Below, in pieces: positions 46,592 to 55,111 of a DNA stretch of 64,000 nt (its first letter is position 1; the number at the start of each line of letters is the position of its first letter). The stretch spans positions 186,001-250,000 of the forward strand of contig NZ_QXFL01000001.1 of assembly GCF_003584125.1 (NCBI RefSeq), read 5' to 3'. Source of the stretch: Aurantiacibacter zhengii (GTDB taxonomy: Bacteria > Pseudomonadota > Alphaproteobacteria > Sphingomonadales > Sphingomonadaceae). A program made the position numbers and the translations under genes. The notes under the pieces are model-generated. The model was not told the DNA's origin. It was given only the letters and a program-made list of their open reading frames with translations, and made no database searches.

Positions 46592-48799
46592 TCAGTACCG
46601 GAAACTGGCGCGAATACCGTAGCGGCGGCCATCGCCCATGATGCCAAGATCGGTCCCCGGAAGTCCGGCGAGAAGCAGCGTGGTCTTCTCGATATAGCTT
46701 TCCCAGTAGTCTTCCTGGAACGCATTACGCACGAAGGCGGCTATTTCGAACGGCCCGTTGCGATAGGTGGCGGACGCGCCGACGAGCCAGTAGCTGTCGA
46801 GGAACGTCGGCGTGGTCTCGTTAAGCGTGGCGGCCAGGCGCCTGCCCTTGCCGGTCACATTCGCGCTCAGCACGAACTCGCTGTCACCCGAAAGTTCGAA
46901 GACATAATCGGTCGCGAGATTGGCCATCCAGTCGGGCTGGAACGTCAGCCGGTCGGAAGAGAGCGTGCGCCCGGTCGTCTGCGTATAGGCGTCCGAATTG
47001 GTGAGGCGTGCATGCAGCAGGGTCAGCCCGCCGGAAATCGACCATGCCGGGGTGGGTCGAAACAGGCCTTCCAACTCCAGGCCGTATGATTCGACATCGC
47101 CGCTATTCAGATCGACCGTCACCAGCCCGCCACCAGCAGCAGGGGCAATCGAGTTCAGGCCGATATAGTCGGAATAGTCGTTGTAGAAGATGGCCGCCGC
47201 CAGGTTGAAATCATTGGAGGGGGACGCGACTTTGGCGCCGACCTCGTATGTCCACGCGCTGTCGCCTTGATAAGTGCGGAAAGGCGCCGTGGGTGCGTTG
47301 AAACCACCTCCGCGATAACCGCGCGCGACCGAGGCGTAAGTCATGACGTCGGGCGACCAGTTGCGCGTGATAGTCAGTTTAGGCTGGAATTCGTCGGACT
47401 TGATTTGCGCCTCAGGCAAGGGGCCACCCGACGCGCCGAGCGGACCCAGAACCGTGATCACCGTTCCGTTGGCGGTGCGATCCTCGTGATCATAACGAAG
47501 ACCCAGCGCCACTTCCAGATCGGGCGTGGGCTCCCAAAAGATCGTGCCGAACACCGCGTAGGTGTTGGCGCGGGTTTCGCTCGTGGAGGTGCGCTCGATG
47601 TCGAACGGCAGACCGGAAAAAGCGCCCTTGATCAGCGAGACGTCGCGCGCCGAAACCTTCTCGTTGCTGTAGAACAGACCCAGCAGCGTGGAGATGTTGT
47701 CGGTGATCTGGCTGTCGAGCCGCAATTCGGCAGTGCGCGTTCGTAGATCGTCCCCGCCGGTAGAGCGGACGAAATCGCCAGATCCGAAGTCGGCATCGGC
47801 ATCCGGGCTATCACTGTCGCGCGCATCGAGCGCACCGATCAGTGTCAGCGTGCTGTCGATGCCATCAAGTGGTGCCTCCAGCTTGGCATTGATGCCGCGA
47901 TATTCGTATTCGACGCGGCCGGGCGCATTGAACCTGATTTCGCGGGAGTAATCGTCCGGGTTGGCCACGGACGAATAGGGCGTATTCACCGTGTCGATCC
48001 AGTCGTAATATCCGTTGACCGTCAGCGTGAACGGCTCCGGCGTGAAGCGGATCGATGCATTGACGGAATCGGAATTGAGCGGATTACCGTCGATGTCGAG
48101 CAGCGTGTTACGGATGAAACCATCCTGCTGCAGATGGGATGCGGCGACGCGAACCGCGAGAAGATCGTCCACCAGGGGCGCAGAAACCGAACCGGCGAGG
48201 ACAAATTGATCGTCGGGCCCAGCGTAGCTGGCGCTCGCACGCGCTTCGAAGTCGTTGCCTGGCTGGCGCGTGATGACGTTGATCGCGCCGCCAAGGGTGT
48301 TCTTGCCGTACAGCGTCCCCTGCGGCCCGCGCAGAACCTCGATGCGCTCGACGTCCAGCAGCGGGTTGTTGAGATAGCCGGTGTTGGGCCGGTAAATGCC
48401 ATCGACAAACAGCCCGACGCCCGGCTGGACCGATTGGACCAGCGTGACCCCCACGCCGCGGATGGCCACGAACGCGCGCCCACCGCCGTCGCTGTTTATG
48501 TTGAGGCCGGGCGCCAATGAAGCTGCCTCGCGCACCGAATTGATGCCACGCGCCGACAATACGTCGCCATCGATTGCGGTGGCCGCAATCGGTACGTCCT
48601 GCAGCGTCTCCTCACGTTTGCGGGCGGTTACCACGATGGTGTTGCCGCCGGTATCCTGCGCTGTCACGGGATTATCGGTCACCTCGCCCGAAGAGGCAGC
48701 AGCATCGTCACCGAGCGATGTTTGCGCAACCGCGTAAACGGGTGAAATGGCAAGCACGGCTGCGCTGGCGAACAGCATGTGGCAGGGGGTCAGTTTCAT
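46592..48799 (-). CDS. TonB-dependent outer-membrane receptor
   Basis: 735 residues: signal peptide (1-27), TonB box region NTIVVTARKREETLQDVPIA, plug domain at about 60-180 (INSVREAASLAPGLNI, VERIEVLRGPQGTLYGKNTLGGAINVIT), then a 22-strand barrel ending in an aromatic residue (RYGIRASFRY), as required for outer-membrane insertion. The plug type is that of sphingomonad receptors for organic substrates rather than siderophores, though that is inference. ATG 48799 has GGAGAGG. It leads the receptor-oxidase-MFS transcript, with paired operator-like repeats upstream. Confidence 0.94.
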   Translation of the reverse strand: MKLTPCHMLFASAAVLAISPVYAVAQTSLGDDAAASSGEVTDNPVTAQDTGGNTIVVTARKREETLQDVPIAATAIDGDVLSARGINSVREAASLAPGLNINSDGGGRAFVAIRGVGVTLVQSVQPGVGLFVDGIYRPNTGYLNNPLLDVERIEVLRGPQGTLYGKNTLGGAINVITRQPGNDFEARASASYAGPDDQFVLAGSVSAPLVDDLLAVRVAASHLQQDGFIRNTLLDIDGNPLNSDSVNASIRFTPEPFTLTVNGYYDWIDTVNTPYSSVANPDDYSREIRFNAPGRVEYEYRGINAKLEAPLDGIDSTLTLIGALDARDSDSPDADADFGSGDFVRSTGGDDLRTRTAELRLDSQITDNISTLLGLFYSNEKVSARDVSLIKGAFSGLPFDIERTSTSETRANTYAVFGTIFWEPTPDLEVALGLRYDHEDRTANGTVITVLGPLGASGGPLPEAQIKSDEFQPKLTITRNWSPDVMTYASVARGYRGGGFNAPTAPFRTYQGDSAWTYEVGAKVASPSNDFNLAAAIFYNDYSDYIGLNSIAPAAGGGLVTVDLNSGDVESYGLELEGLFRPTPAWSISGGLTLLHARLTNSDAYTQTTGRTLSSDRLTFQPDWMANLATDYVFELSGDSEFVLSANVTGKGRRLAATLNETTPTFLDSYWLVGASATYRNGPFEIAAFVRNAFQEDYWESYIEKTTLLLAGLPGTDLGIMGDGRRYGIRASFRY

Positions 48800-48836
48800 T
48801 GGCCTCTCCAAAGGTCATTTTATAATTCTTGGATGA

Positions 48837-48869
48837 CCTGTCTTATAGCTTCTTGACCTATCTGAAAGG
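48837..48869. promoter_or_regulatory. Paired 13-bp operator-like repeats, receptor side
   Basis: CCTGTCTTATAGC (48837-48849) and CCTATCTGAAAGG (48857-48869) each match CCTATCTTATAGG at 11 of 13 positions and stand 20 bp apart, two helical turns, 38 bases before the TonB receptor ATG. The arrangement copies the pair at 43839-43873. Confidence 0.6.
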
Positions 48870-48911
48870 TTGGAGGCTTTGCCGAATGTCAGGAATTTTG
48901 TGCCGAACGGC

Positions 48912-49685
48912 TTACCAGCAGGTATATCCGCCGTCTGCGAGGACAATGCTGCCCGTCATCAGTGATGCCATGTCAGATGCGAGGAAAAGCGCGATCGACG
49001 CAACTTCTTCCGGCTCGCCCAGTCGGCCCTGCGGCGTTCCGTCGATCCAGCGCCGATACATTTCACCCTCCTGGTCGGCAAAAGCATTGAGAGGCGTAGC
49101 GATATAGGTCGGGGCGACAGCGTTGACGCGCACGCCGCGATCCGCCCATTCGGCGGCGAGGCTCTTCGTCAACTGGTGCACCGCCGCCTTTGATGCGTTG
49201 TAATAACTCTGGGCCTGCGGCCGGTTGACGATAAAACCGCTCATCGATCCGATGTTCACGATGGCACCTTGCCGTGCGGCCAACATGTGTTTGCCGAACG
49301 CGCGGGCGCACCAGAAACTGCCGTTGAGATTGACATCGAGAACGTTGAGCCACAGTTCGTCGTCCACATCCTCAGCAGCGGTTTCGCTACGCGCGATCCC
49401 GGCATTGTTGACGAGAATGTCGATGCGGCCTTCTTCCCTCATCATGGCGCCGGCAGCTTCGGTGACAGCAGCGGAGTCGGTAACGTCGAGCAGCTGGCCG
49501 CGGCAGGACATATCCTTGCCGCGCAGCCGGGCGATGCCTTTCTCGAGTCCATCAATATCCCGATCTGCGATGACGACATGCGCGCCCGCTTCTCCCAACG
49601 CTTCCGCACAGGCAAGGCCAATGCCCTGAGCTCCACCAGTCACGAACGCCGTCCGCCCATCGAGGCGCAACTTTTCCAGGTACAT
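48912..49685 (-). CDS. Short-chain dehydrogenase, galactitol/polyol dehydrogenase-like
   Basis: 257-residue classical SDR. NAD(P) loop TGGAQGIGLACAEAL near residue 16, acidic IADRD after beta-2 (NAD preference), NNAG in ILVNNAGIARSE, catalytic Ser in NIGSMSGFIVNRP, and YNASK. The GSMSGxIVNRPQ stretch and the WxDxTP region near the end resemble polyol (galactitol/D-threitol type) dehydrogenases. ATG 49685 has GAAGGATC upstream. It lies ten bases after the esterase and is probably co-transcribed with it. Confidence 0.88.
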   Translation of the reverse strand: MYLEKLRLDGRTAFVTGGAQGIGLACAEALGEAGAHVVIADRDIDGLEKGIARLRGKDMSCRGQLLDVTDSAAVTEAAGAMMREEGRIDILVNNAGIARSETAAEDVDDELWLNVLDVNLNGSFWCARAFGKHMLAARQGAIVNIGSMSGFIVNRPQAQSYYNASKAAVHQLTKSLAAEWADRGVRVNAVAPTYIATPLNAFADQEGEMYRRWIDGTPQGRLGEPEEVASIALFLASDMASLMTGSIVLADGGYTCW

Positions 49686-49695
49686 GTCTGATCCT

Positions 49696-51180
49696 TCAGT
49701 GCGGGAGGAATGCCGCGGCAGGCATCGTCGGTTCGACAATCGCCTTGCCGGCTTCCAGTTGGTAAACCAGCTTCTCGCCATTCCACTCGGGCCAGGGGAG
49801 CGTGCCATCGCGCCCGAACCCTGCCCATAATTCGTGGACGCGCCTCGCCAACGCCTTCGGCGGGTCCTCACCCGCCAGACCGCGCGGCCCGGTTACCGTG
49901 TGAAGCGTATCGAATACGAACGGCATCTCGATCCCGTGACACGCGCCGAGTCCGCCGTCGCAAGCGGGTGACTGCCATTCCATTTCATACATCCAGGTGT
50001 TGCCCTGATGCGCCTCGGCAAACTGCCGGGCTGGAAAGCGGAAGACCAGATCGGTCGTCGCCTCGGTAAAGGCTTCGCCCGCGCGCTTTCCCTTCTTTCC
50101 CAAGCCGTATGCCTTGAGTGCCTTGCGCGATTTGGGGAGCGAGCGGGAAAGCAGCCACCATGCCATCAGGCCTGGCAGTTTCGATCGCACGCCCGTGGGC
50201 ACGAAATAGAGGTTCATCTCGTCCGCATTGGTGCCGATCAGGAGGTCGATTTCGGCACCGGCCCCCTGCCGCAGGGCATCGACGGGCTTTACCGGAAGCA
50301 CGTCGTCGCCATAGACGGGGATGAACCGACTGATGCCGAACACCGGTTCGAAGCCATCGGCATCGCGAAGGTCGATTGCATTGGGCTTCGACAACGCGTC
50401 GATAGCGTCTGCCGCGGCATCATGGCTTACCGCTCGGAATCCCTCCACGTCCGGCGTCACCTTCAGTTTTGCCGCGAGAATCTTGACGAGTCTTTGCGCG
50501 ACACCGATGTCGCGCACCATTGCTCCATGCCCGCTTTGCACGATGGCCCTGCGGAAAAGCCCTGTGGCCATGGGAGAGGTGATCAGGTCGGCAATCGCCA
50601 TCGCCCCTGCGCTCTCTCCGAACAGGGTAACGTTGCTGGGATCGCCGCCGAAGGCTGCGACATTGTCCTGCACCCATCGCAGTGCGAAAAGGATATCTCG
50701 TAGCCCCAGATTGGTCGGCGCACCCGGCACGGGGAGAAAACCGTCGATCCCCATGCGGTAATTGATCGCGATGCAGATTACGCCGCTTTCGGCGAAGGCG
50801 CTGCCATCGCTGATCGCGGCGTCCTTGCTGCCCACCACGAAACCGCCGCCGTGCACCCAGACCATGACCGGCGCATTTTCGGCTTCGCGAGGAGCCCAGA
50901 TATTCAGCCTGAGATAATCACCGTCACTGCCATCGCTTCCCGTCCCGACAAGCGGCTCAACGTCGATGGCCGGAAACGACCTGATCCGGTGCGGCGCGCT
51001 GGGGCCGGGATCGGTTGCGTCGAGCACGCCCTGCCATGGCGTTCGGGCTTCTGGAAGTTCGAACCGTCGTGGCGGATTGGCATAAGGCACGCCGAGAAAG
51101 GTCCTGATGGTTTCGGAGCACCGTCCCCGCACCATTCCCCCGGAAATCGCGACCGTATCGGCAGGCAAATCTGTATCCAT
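49696..51180 (-). CDS. Type-B carboxylesterase
   Basis: 494-residue alpha/beta hydrolase of the carboxylesterase/lipase type B family. Marks in order: FLGVPYANPP, the oxyanion region VMVWVHGGGFVVGS, the nucleophile elbow FGESAGAMA, the acid residue in IGTNADEMNLYF, and the catalytic His in CHGIEMPFVFD. No signal peptide is seen, so it should act in the cytoplasm on an imported ester. The SDR follows at once. An inverted repeat lies 39-68 bases before its ATG. Confidence 0.92.
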   Translation of the reverse strand: MDTDLPADTVAISGGMVRGRCSETIRTFLGVPYANPPRRFELPEARTPWQGVLDATDPGPSAPHRIRSFPAIDVEPLVGTGSDGSDGDYLRLNIWAPREAENAPVMVWVHGGGFVVGSKDAAISDGSAFAESGVICIAINYRMGIDGFLPVPGAPTNLGLRDILFALRWVQDNVAAFGGDPSNVTLFGESAGAMAIADLITSPMATGLFRRAIVQSGHGAMVRDIGVAQRLVKILAAKLKVTPDVEGFRAVSHDAAADAIDALSKPNAIDLRDADGFEPVFGISRFIPVYGDDVLPVKPVDALRQGAGAEIDLLIGTNADEMNLYFVPTGVRSKLPGLMAWWLLSRSLPKSRKALKAYGLGKKGKRAGEAFTEATTDLVFRFPARQFAEAHQGNTWMYEMEWQSPACDGGLGACHGIEMPFVFDTLHTVTGPRGLAGEDPPKALARRVHELWAGFGRDGTLPWPEWNGEKLVYQLEAGKAIVEPTMPAAAFLPH

Positions 51181-51480
51181 GCCCTGTTATGGCGCACCGA
51201 GCGCAGTAACGCAGTATGAAAGCCTATGCCAAACCGCATAAAGGCTTTGCCGATCGTACAGTGCGTTCGAATTCGAGGGCGGCCTGCGATGTCTGACGAT
51301 GATGTTGATGGGGAGCTCGATGGCGAATTAAACAGGCTCGATCGATGTCAGTTCTGGACTTCTGGCTTGCCAATGACGGACATATTGCAAACGGCCCGGT
51401 TTCTGTTTTTCCGTCGTTTGTACGCCGAATGGCGGCTTGAGGATTGATAAATTTCGGCGCCAATGACGGAGACCGGGTGG
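51181..51480. other. 300-base gene-free region upstream of the esterase
   Basis: Contains an inverted repeat, AAAGCCTATGC (51219-51229) with GCATAAAGGCTTT (51236-51248), 39 bases before the esterase ATG and so a candidate operator. It also holds two copies of GCCAATGACGGA (about 51368-51379 and 51460-51471). A 73-codon frame at 51226-51447 begins inside the repeat and has no ribosome site; it is not accepted as a gene. Confidence 0.45.
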
Positions 51481-51891
51481 TTAGCTGCCATGACCATGAT
51501 AGTTAAATTCCACCCGCTCGCATGTCGCTAGCAAGTCTGCACCGATTGCTGGTACCATCTCAACTACGGTGAGTTCGCCCGCTTCAATTGCTCGATGTTT
51601 CCTAGCTAGAAAAGCCTCGGACTTCTCGTGATATTGTTTTGCGGCGGAGGGATGAGGCGATCCGTAAAGCCGCTCCAAACCCACTGTCTTCCTCGGAGGT
51701 TCACCAGTCGTGGTCTCGAAGAGAACGACAATATTACCTTGCTGAAAGTCGTCCATATGCAACGCGTCGATCCCGGATAGCCGGGCTTCGCATCCTCGCC
51801 CGTCAGTCGCACGGAAATAAAGCGTGGCAACTTTCTCCATGATGACAATTCCATCAAAGGTGGCGTCATGCAGTGGAAATTCTTCTCTCAC
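51481..51891 (-). CDS. Hypothetical protein, orphan
   Basis: 136 residues, soluble, no signal peptide, no recognised domain; begins MREEFPLHDATFDGIVIMEK and ends VEFNYHGHGS. Its bases are visibly richer in A/T than the neighbours. The GTG start at 51891 has a poor ribosome site; ATG at 51840 (MEKVATLYFRATDG) is an alternative giving 119 residues. It lies alone between two gene-free stretches, which fits a transferred or lineage-specific gene. Confidence 0.6.
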   Translation of the reverse strand: MREEFPLHDATFDGIVIMEKVATLYFRATDGRGCEARLSGIDALHMDDFQQGNIVVLFETTTGEPPRKTVGLERLYGSPHPSAAKQYHEKSEAFLARKHRAIEAGELTVVEMVPAIGADLLATCERVEFNYHGHGS

Positions 51892-52154
51892 TCCCTGCGG
51901 TTATACGCACTTCTCTCACGTCCGCAATCGGGTCGTTAACTGACATGTCGGTTTCAGCTTAACTGCCAGCAAAGCTGCCAGCCCGGTTTCAGGTTATGGC
52001 GGGCTAGGCGTGAATGCCCCTTCAGTGAGCGAAATGCGAACGTTGAGCTTCAGCCGCTAGAGCGGGCAGTGACGCGCGAGACCCGGATTAGCGCAAACTA
52101 GCACCCTCTACTCGGGCAATTAAGAAGACGCGCCCCTTACCCTAGCCCTTGTCA
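51892..52154. other. 263-base intergenic stretch
   Basis: No open frame, no tRNA-like fold and no clear terminator is seen between the orphan gene and the TPR gene. The text around 52020-52110 has mixed composition and could be a decayed gene, but no reading frame can be followed. Confidence 0.4.
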
Positions 52155-53546
52155 CTAACCGTGGCCGAACCAAAGCCTTCCCATGACCGGATCGAAGATA
52201 CGCGGGTTGAGATCGCGTGCCTTCTCGGCCGCTTCGTCCGCTGCATCCTCGTTGCCAAGTAGGGCTTCAGCTTCTGACAGACGAGCATAGAGCGGGGCGC
52301 TTCGCCATCCTTGTGCTTCAGCCTCGAGCAGGTGGGAACGTGCTTCGCCCGGTCGGTCCGTTGCCAACAGAGCCTCGGCCACCAGGATATGCGCATCGCC
52401 GTAAGGGCGGTGCGAAAGGTTCTCCAGCGCCAGGGTCAGCGCGCGTTGCGGGTCACCGAAGGCCAGTTCGTTCTCGAAGGTATGGGCTGTATACGCCAGC
52501 GGCATTCTTTCGGCTCGTTCTCGCCAGATCGCGGCCGAACGGCTGGTAAGCGCGAGCGCCTCCGCTTCCTCGCTCTGCGCAAGATAAAGGGACGCGGCCG
52601 CATCCAGTGCCTGCGGCTCGCTGATCGAGAACCCGATCCTTTTCTGCGTGGCAATGGCGGGCGCGAAATCGCCCATCACGCCCTGCATTTCGGCGATATA
52701 AAGCTGCGTTAGCCAGTGGCCGGGAAACAGTTCATCGGCTTGGGCGTAACGCTCGGCGGCTTTCTCGAAATTGCCGCGGGCGCTTTCAATCATCCCGATC
52801 TGGAGGGCGTAGGACGCCATTCCGCGCGGCGTGCGCAGGCTGTCGCGCCGAGCCGCTTCGTTCACCAGTTCGATGGCATCGTCGAAACGGCCCTGCGACC
52901 GCGCGAGCAAGGCGCGCCTGATGGCTGTACCGGAAGTCGGCACGATAGCCTCTGACCGGGCGTAGTCTTGTTCTGCTGCAACCATGTCACCGCGATAGAA
53001 GGCGATGTCGCCGCGCAGTGCGGCAGCCTCTGCCCGCATGGTGGGAGTCGGCGCCACGGCAATCCCATCGAGCGCATCGAGATAGCGTTCCGCTGTTTCG
53101 AGGTCGTGGCCTGCCATGGCGATCTCGGCGGTGGAAAGGAGTGGACCGGAACCTTCCGGGGCCAGCGCCTGTGACCGCTGCAGGCTTTCCAAGGCGCCCG
53201 CCAGCTCTGCTGGATCTGCGGTCAGCTTGAAGCGGGCCAGGCTGGCCCGCGCCAATCCATCATGGGGCAGCCATTGGTTCGGTGCATTCTCCACGCGCTC
53301 GCGCGCCAGCGACAGCTGGCGGTCGGCGGCGGCCAGCTCTTCCTGGAACGTGCCGGGACCGAATCCAGCGGGTGGAAGGGATGTGGCGGCGGTGGCAGTT
53401 TCACCCCCGCCCCACATGTACTCCACTCCGGCAACCGTTAGAACGGCAGCCGACGAAAGCGCCAGGATACGCAGCATCCTTCGCTTGCGCCGGTTACCTT
53501 TCTGGTCGGCGGCGGATTGCTCCCTTGTCACAACGCCGCCGGGCAT
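52155..53546 (-). CDS. Membrane-anchored TPR protein
   Basis: 463 residues: a basic N-terminus followed by one membrane helix (about 23-42, MLRILALSSAAVLTVAGVEY), then a periplasmic array of helical repeats with the A-x-x-x-Y/G-A spacing of TPRs (for example AEIAMAGHDLETAERYLDAL, GDIAFYRGDMVAAEQDYARSE, ARGNFEKAAERYAQADEL), six or more units to the end. TPRs scaffold protein complexes. It starts in the stop of the preceding secreted-protein gene (TGATG), so three genes form one unit. Confidence 0.85.
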   Translation of the reverse strand: MPGGVVTREQSAADQKGNRRKRRMLRILALSSAAVLTVAGVEYMWGGGETATAATSLPPAGFGPGTFQEELAAADRQLSLARERVENAPNQWLPHDGLARASLARFKLTADPAELAGALESLQRSQALAPEGSGPLLSTAEIAMAGHDLETAERYLDALDGIAVAPTPTMRAEAAALRGDIAFYRGDMVAAEQDYARSEAIVPTSGTAIRRALLARSQGRFDDAIELVNEAARRDSLRTPRGMASYALQIGMIESARGNFEKAAERYAQADELFPGHWLTQLYIAEMQGVMGDFAPAIATQKRIGFSISEPQALDAAASLYLAQSEEAEALALTSRSAAIWRERAERMPLAYTAHTFENELAFGDPQRALTLALENLSHRPYGDAHILVAEALLATDRPGEARSHLLEAEAQGWRSAPLYARLSEAEALLGNEDAADEAAEKARDLNPRIFDPVMGRLWFGHG

Positions 53547-54274
53547 CAGCTCGGCATCGCGCAGGGTGTAAGACCAGCGTTGGTCAAGTCATCGGCGAGC
53601 GCCTGCGTCAGTCCCGTGAGCTGTTCGGTCAGTTCGGGCACGAACTCGCCAGTGACGTCATCCTGCGGCCGCGCGTCGTTGTACGGGATTTTCTGGTCCG
53701 AACCGATAAGCACGGTCGCCACTGCCGGCATGCCCATGCGATCCACGCGGACATAGCTGCCCGGCGGATCGGAGCGGAACGAGAAGTTCGATCCTCCTGA
53801 TGAGGCGATTGGCGGTGAACCCTGCGGCGGTGCCAGGAAGGGGAAGCCACTTTGGAAAGCCACGTCGTTTTCCGGCGGGTTGAGCGGGATATTCGCAAAG
53901 GTAAACGGGCTGTGCTGGGTGAGATCGAGGAAGATCACCGCAAGCGTCGCATCGATTACCGGGTCGGGCAGCAAACGGCCATTGGGGAAGCCCGCATCGG
54001 CGGCAAGATTGAGGGTCAACGTATCGGGCACCACGGCATCGGCCACGGTGAACCCTCCTGTTCCGGGGATTTCCTGCGTCAGGCAGGGCGTCACGTCGAA
54101 TGACGCCTGGCTTGGCGTCGGCGTCGGTGTAGGGGTCGGCGTGGGTGTGGGCGCGGGTGCCGCGATTATGTCGCCATCATCGTCGTCGTCGAAACACGCC
54201 GGGAGCAGAGTAAGAGCCATCAATGCGGGAGCCACGCTCAGGAGGCGGATGGCCTTTCGGTTGCGATAGGTCAT
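53546..54274 (-). CDS. Secreted DUF4331-related lipoprotein
   Basis: 242 residues with signal peptide and lipobox (LLPAC), an Asp run (FDDDDDGD), a Pro-Thr repeat linker (seven PT units at about 42-55), and a domain resembling the latter half of DUF4331 proteins (DTLTLNLAADAGFPNGRLLPDPVID, then RVDRMGMPAVATVLIG). It starts within the stop of the upstream DUF4331 gene. The two together look like a split DUF4331 protein. Function unknown. Confidence 0.75.
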   Translation of the reverse strand: MTYRNRKAIRLLSVAPALMALTLLPACFDDDDDGDIIAAPAPTPTPTPTPTPTPSQASFDVTPCLTQEIPGTGGFTVADAVVPDTLTLNLAADAGFPNGRLLPDPVIDATLAVIFLDLTQHSPFTFANIPLNPPENDVAFQSGFPFLAPPQGSPPIASSGGSNFSFRSDPPGSYVRVDRMGMPAVATVLIGSDQKIPYNDARPQDDVTGEFVPELTEQLTGLTQALADDLTNAGLTPCAMPS

Positions 54275-54939
54275 TAGAGTTGTCCTCCGAAGCGTGCAGT
54301 GCTGGCCCAGACATCGATCAGGTTGTCGCCGTTTTCGATGCGATCCCGCGGGATCGAGATGACGATGGCGGTAAGATTCTGCCCGGCGAAGAAATCGCGA
54401 TCGGCCATGAAGCTGAGGTCGCCGGTATCAGTGGTTTCCATGAACCCCTGAAGGTCGAAGAAGAACGGGTCGTCAAACAGGCCCGCATGCACCATGACGC
54501 CATCTTTCGTGATGTCGGTTTCCACCGGCCCGACCAAAGCGTCGCTGACGCCTGGCAGATTCGTCACCTGCACGCCGAACTCGTCGGTCATCGAGCCCCT
54601 GCCGAAGCGGACACGAATGGGAATTTCGGTGCTGGCGCGGTTGCCTGCATTGGATATGTTGATCTCGTAAAGGACGTCGGGATCGTAATTTGCCGGTTGG
54701 TCCGTTGCCTGCGGGCCGGAGAATGTCAGGATGACGTTGAACTTGTCGTCGGTATGCCAGGCATAGAGGTCGGCAATATCGGCCGCGCGATCGGGCGTGC
54801 TGTCGACGCTGGGATCCGTCCGGCCCGGCGGATCGAGGTGATCGGCTGCATTCAGGCCAAGACCCGGCAGTACCTGGGTGGCGCCGACGGCCAGAACCAG
54901 CCCGGCTGCCCCCGCCATCAGTTTGGCATTCCTTCTCAT
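54274..54939 (-). CDS. DUF4331 family secreted protein
   Basis: 221 residues: signal peptide, then AADHLDPPGRTDPSVDSTPDRAADIADLYAW, the classic DUF4331 opening (a D-H-x-D-x-P metal-like motif followed by DI.DLYA), and DKFNVILTFSG, FFFDLQGF and NLTAIVISIPR. ATG 54939 has GGGGAG; an upstream start at 55011 is rejected because it hides the signal peptide. First gene of the DUF4331-DUF4331-TPR unit, divergent from the ECF sigma gene 172 bases away. Biochemical function unknown. Confidence 0.85.
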   Translation of the reverse strand: MRRNAKLMAGAAGLVLAVGATQVLPGLGLNAADHLDPPGRTDPSVDSTPDRAADIADLYAWHTDDKFNVILTFSGPQATDQPANYDPDVLYEINISNAGNRASTEIPIRVRFGRGSMTDEFGVQVTNLPGVSDALVGPVETDITKDGVMVHAGLFDDPFFFDLQGFMETTDTGDLSFMADRDFFAGQNLTAIVISIPRDRIENGDNLIDVWASTARFGGQL

Positions 54940-55079
54940 TAATGAACTCCCCTTATCAGTGCGCGCATTCGCGCCTGGGGGGCGGAAACGATCGTTGCCG
55001 CCCTCTGACAAATACGAGGTGTTCGGGCATTTGGATTTCGAGCAGGCACTTTTTTTTTAGAAAAAACAGGTTGAGCCAG

Positions 55080-55104
55080 GGAACCCTGCCGATGAAAGAG
55101 GGTT
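55080..55104 (+). promoter_or_regulatory. Candidate EcfG/ECF-type promoter of the sigma gene
   Basis: GGAAC (55080-55084), 17 bases, GTT (55102-55104) fits the ECF/EcfG pattern. Transcription would start close to 55111, at or just before the GTG start of the sigma gene, implying a leaderless message if that start is right. Confidence 0.35.
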
Positions 55105-55111
55105 GAAGGTC

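Noticed and set aside
51226-51447. 73-codon plus-strand frame upstream of the esterase
   Set aside because: It starts inside an inverted repeat, has no ribosome site and shows no domain; the sequence reads like control region plus filler.
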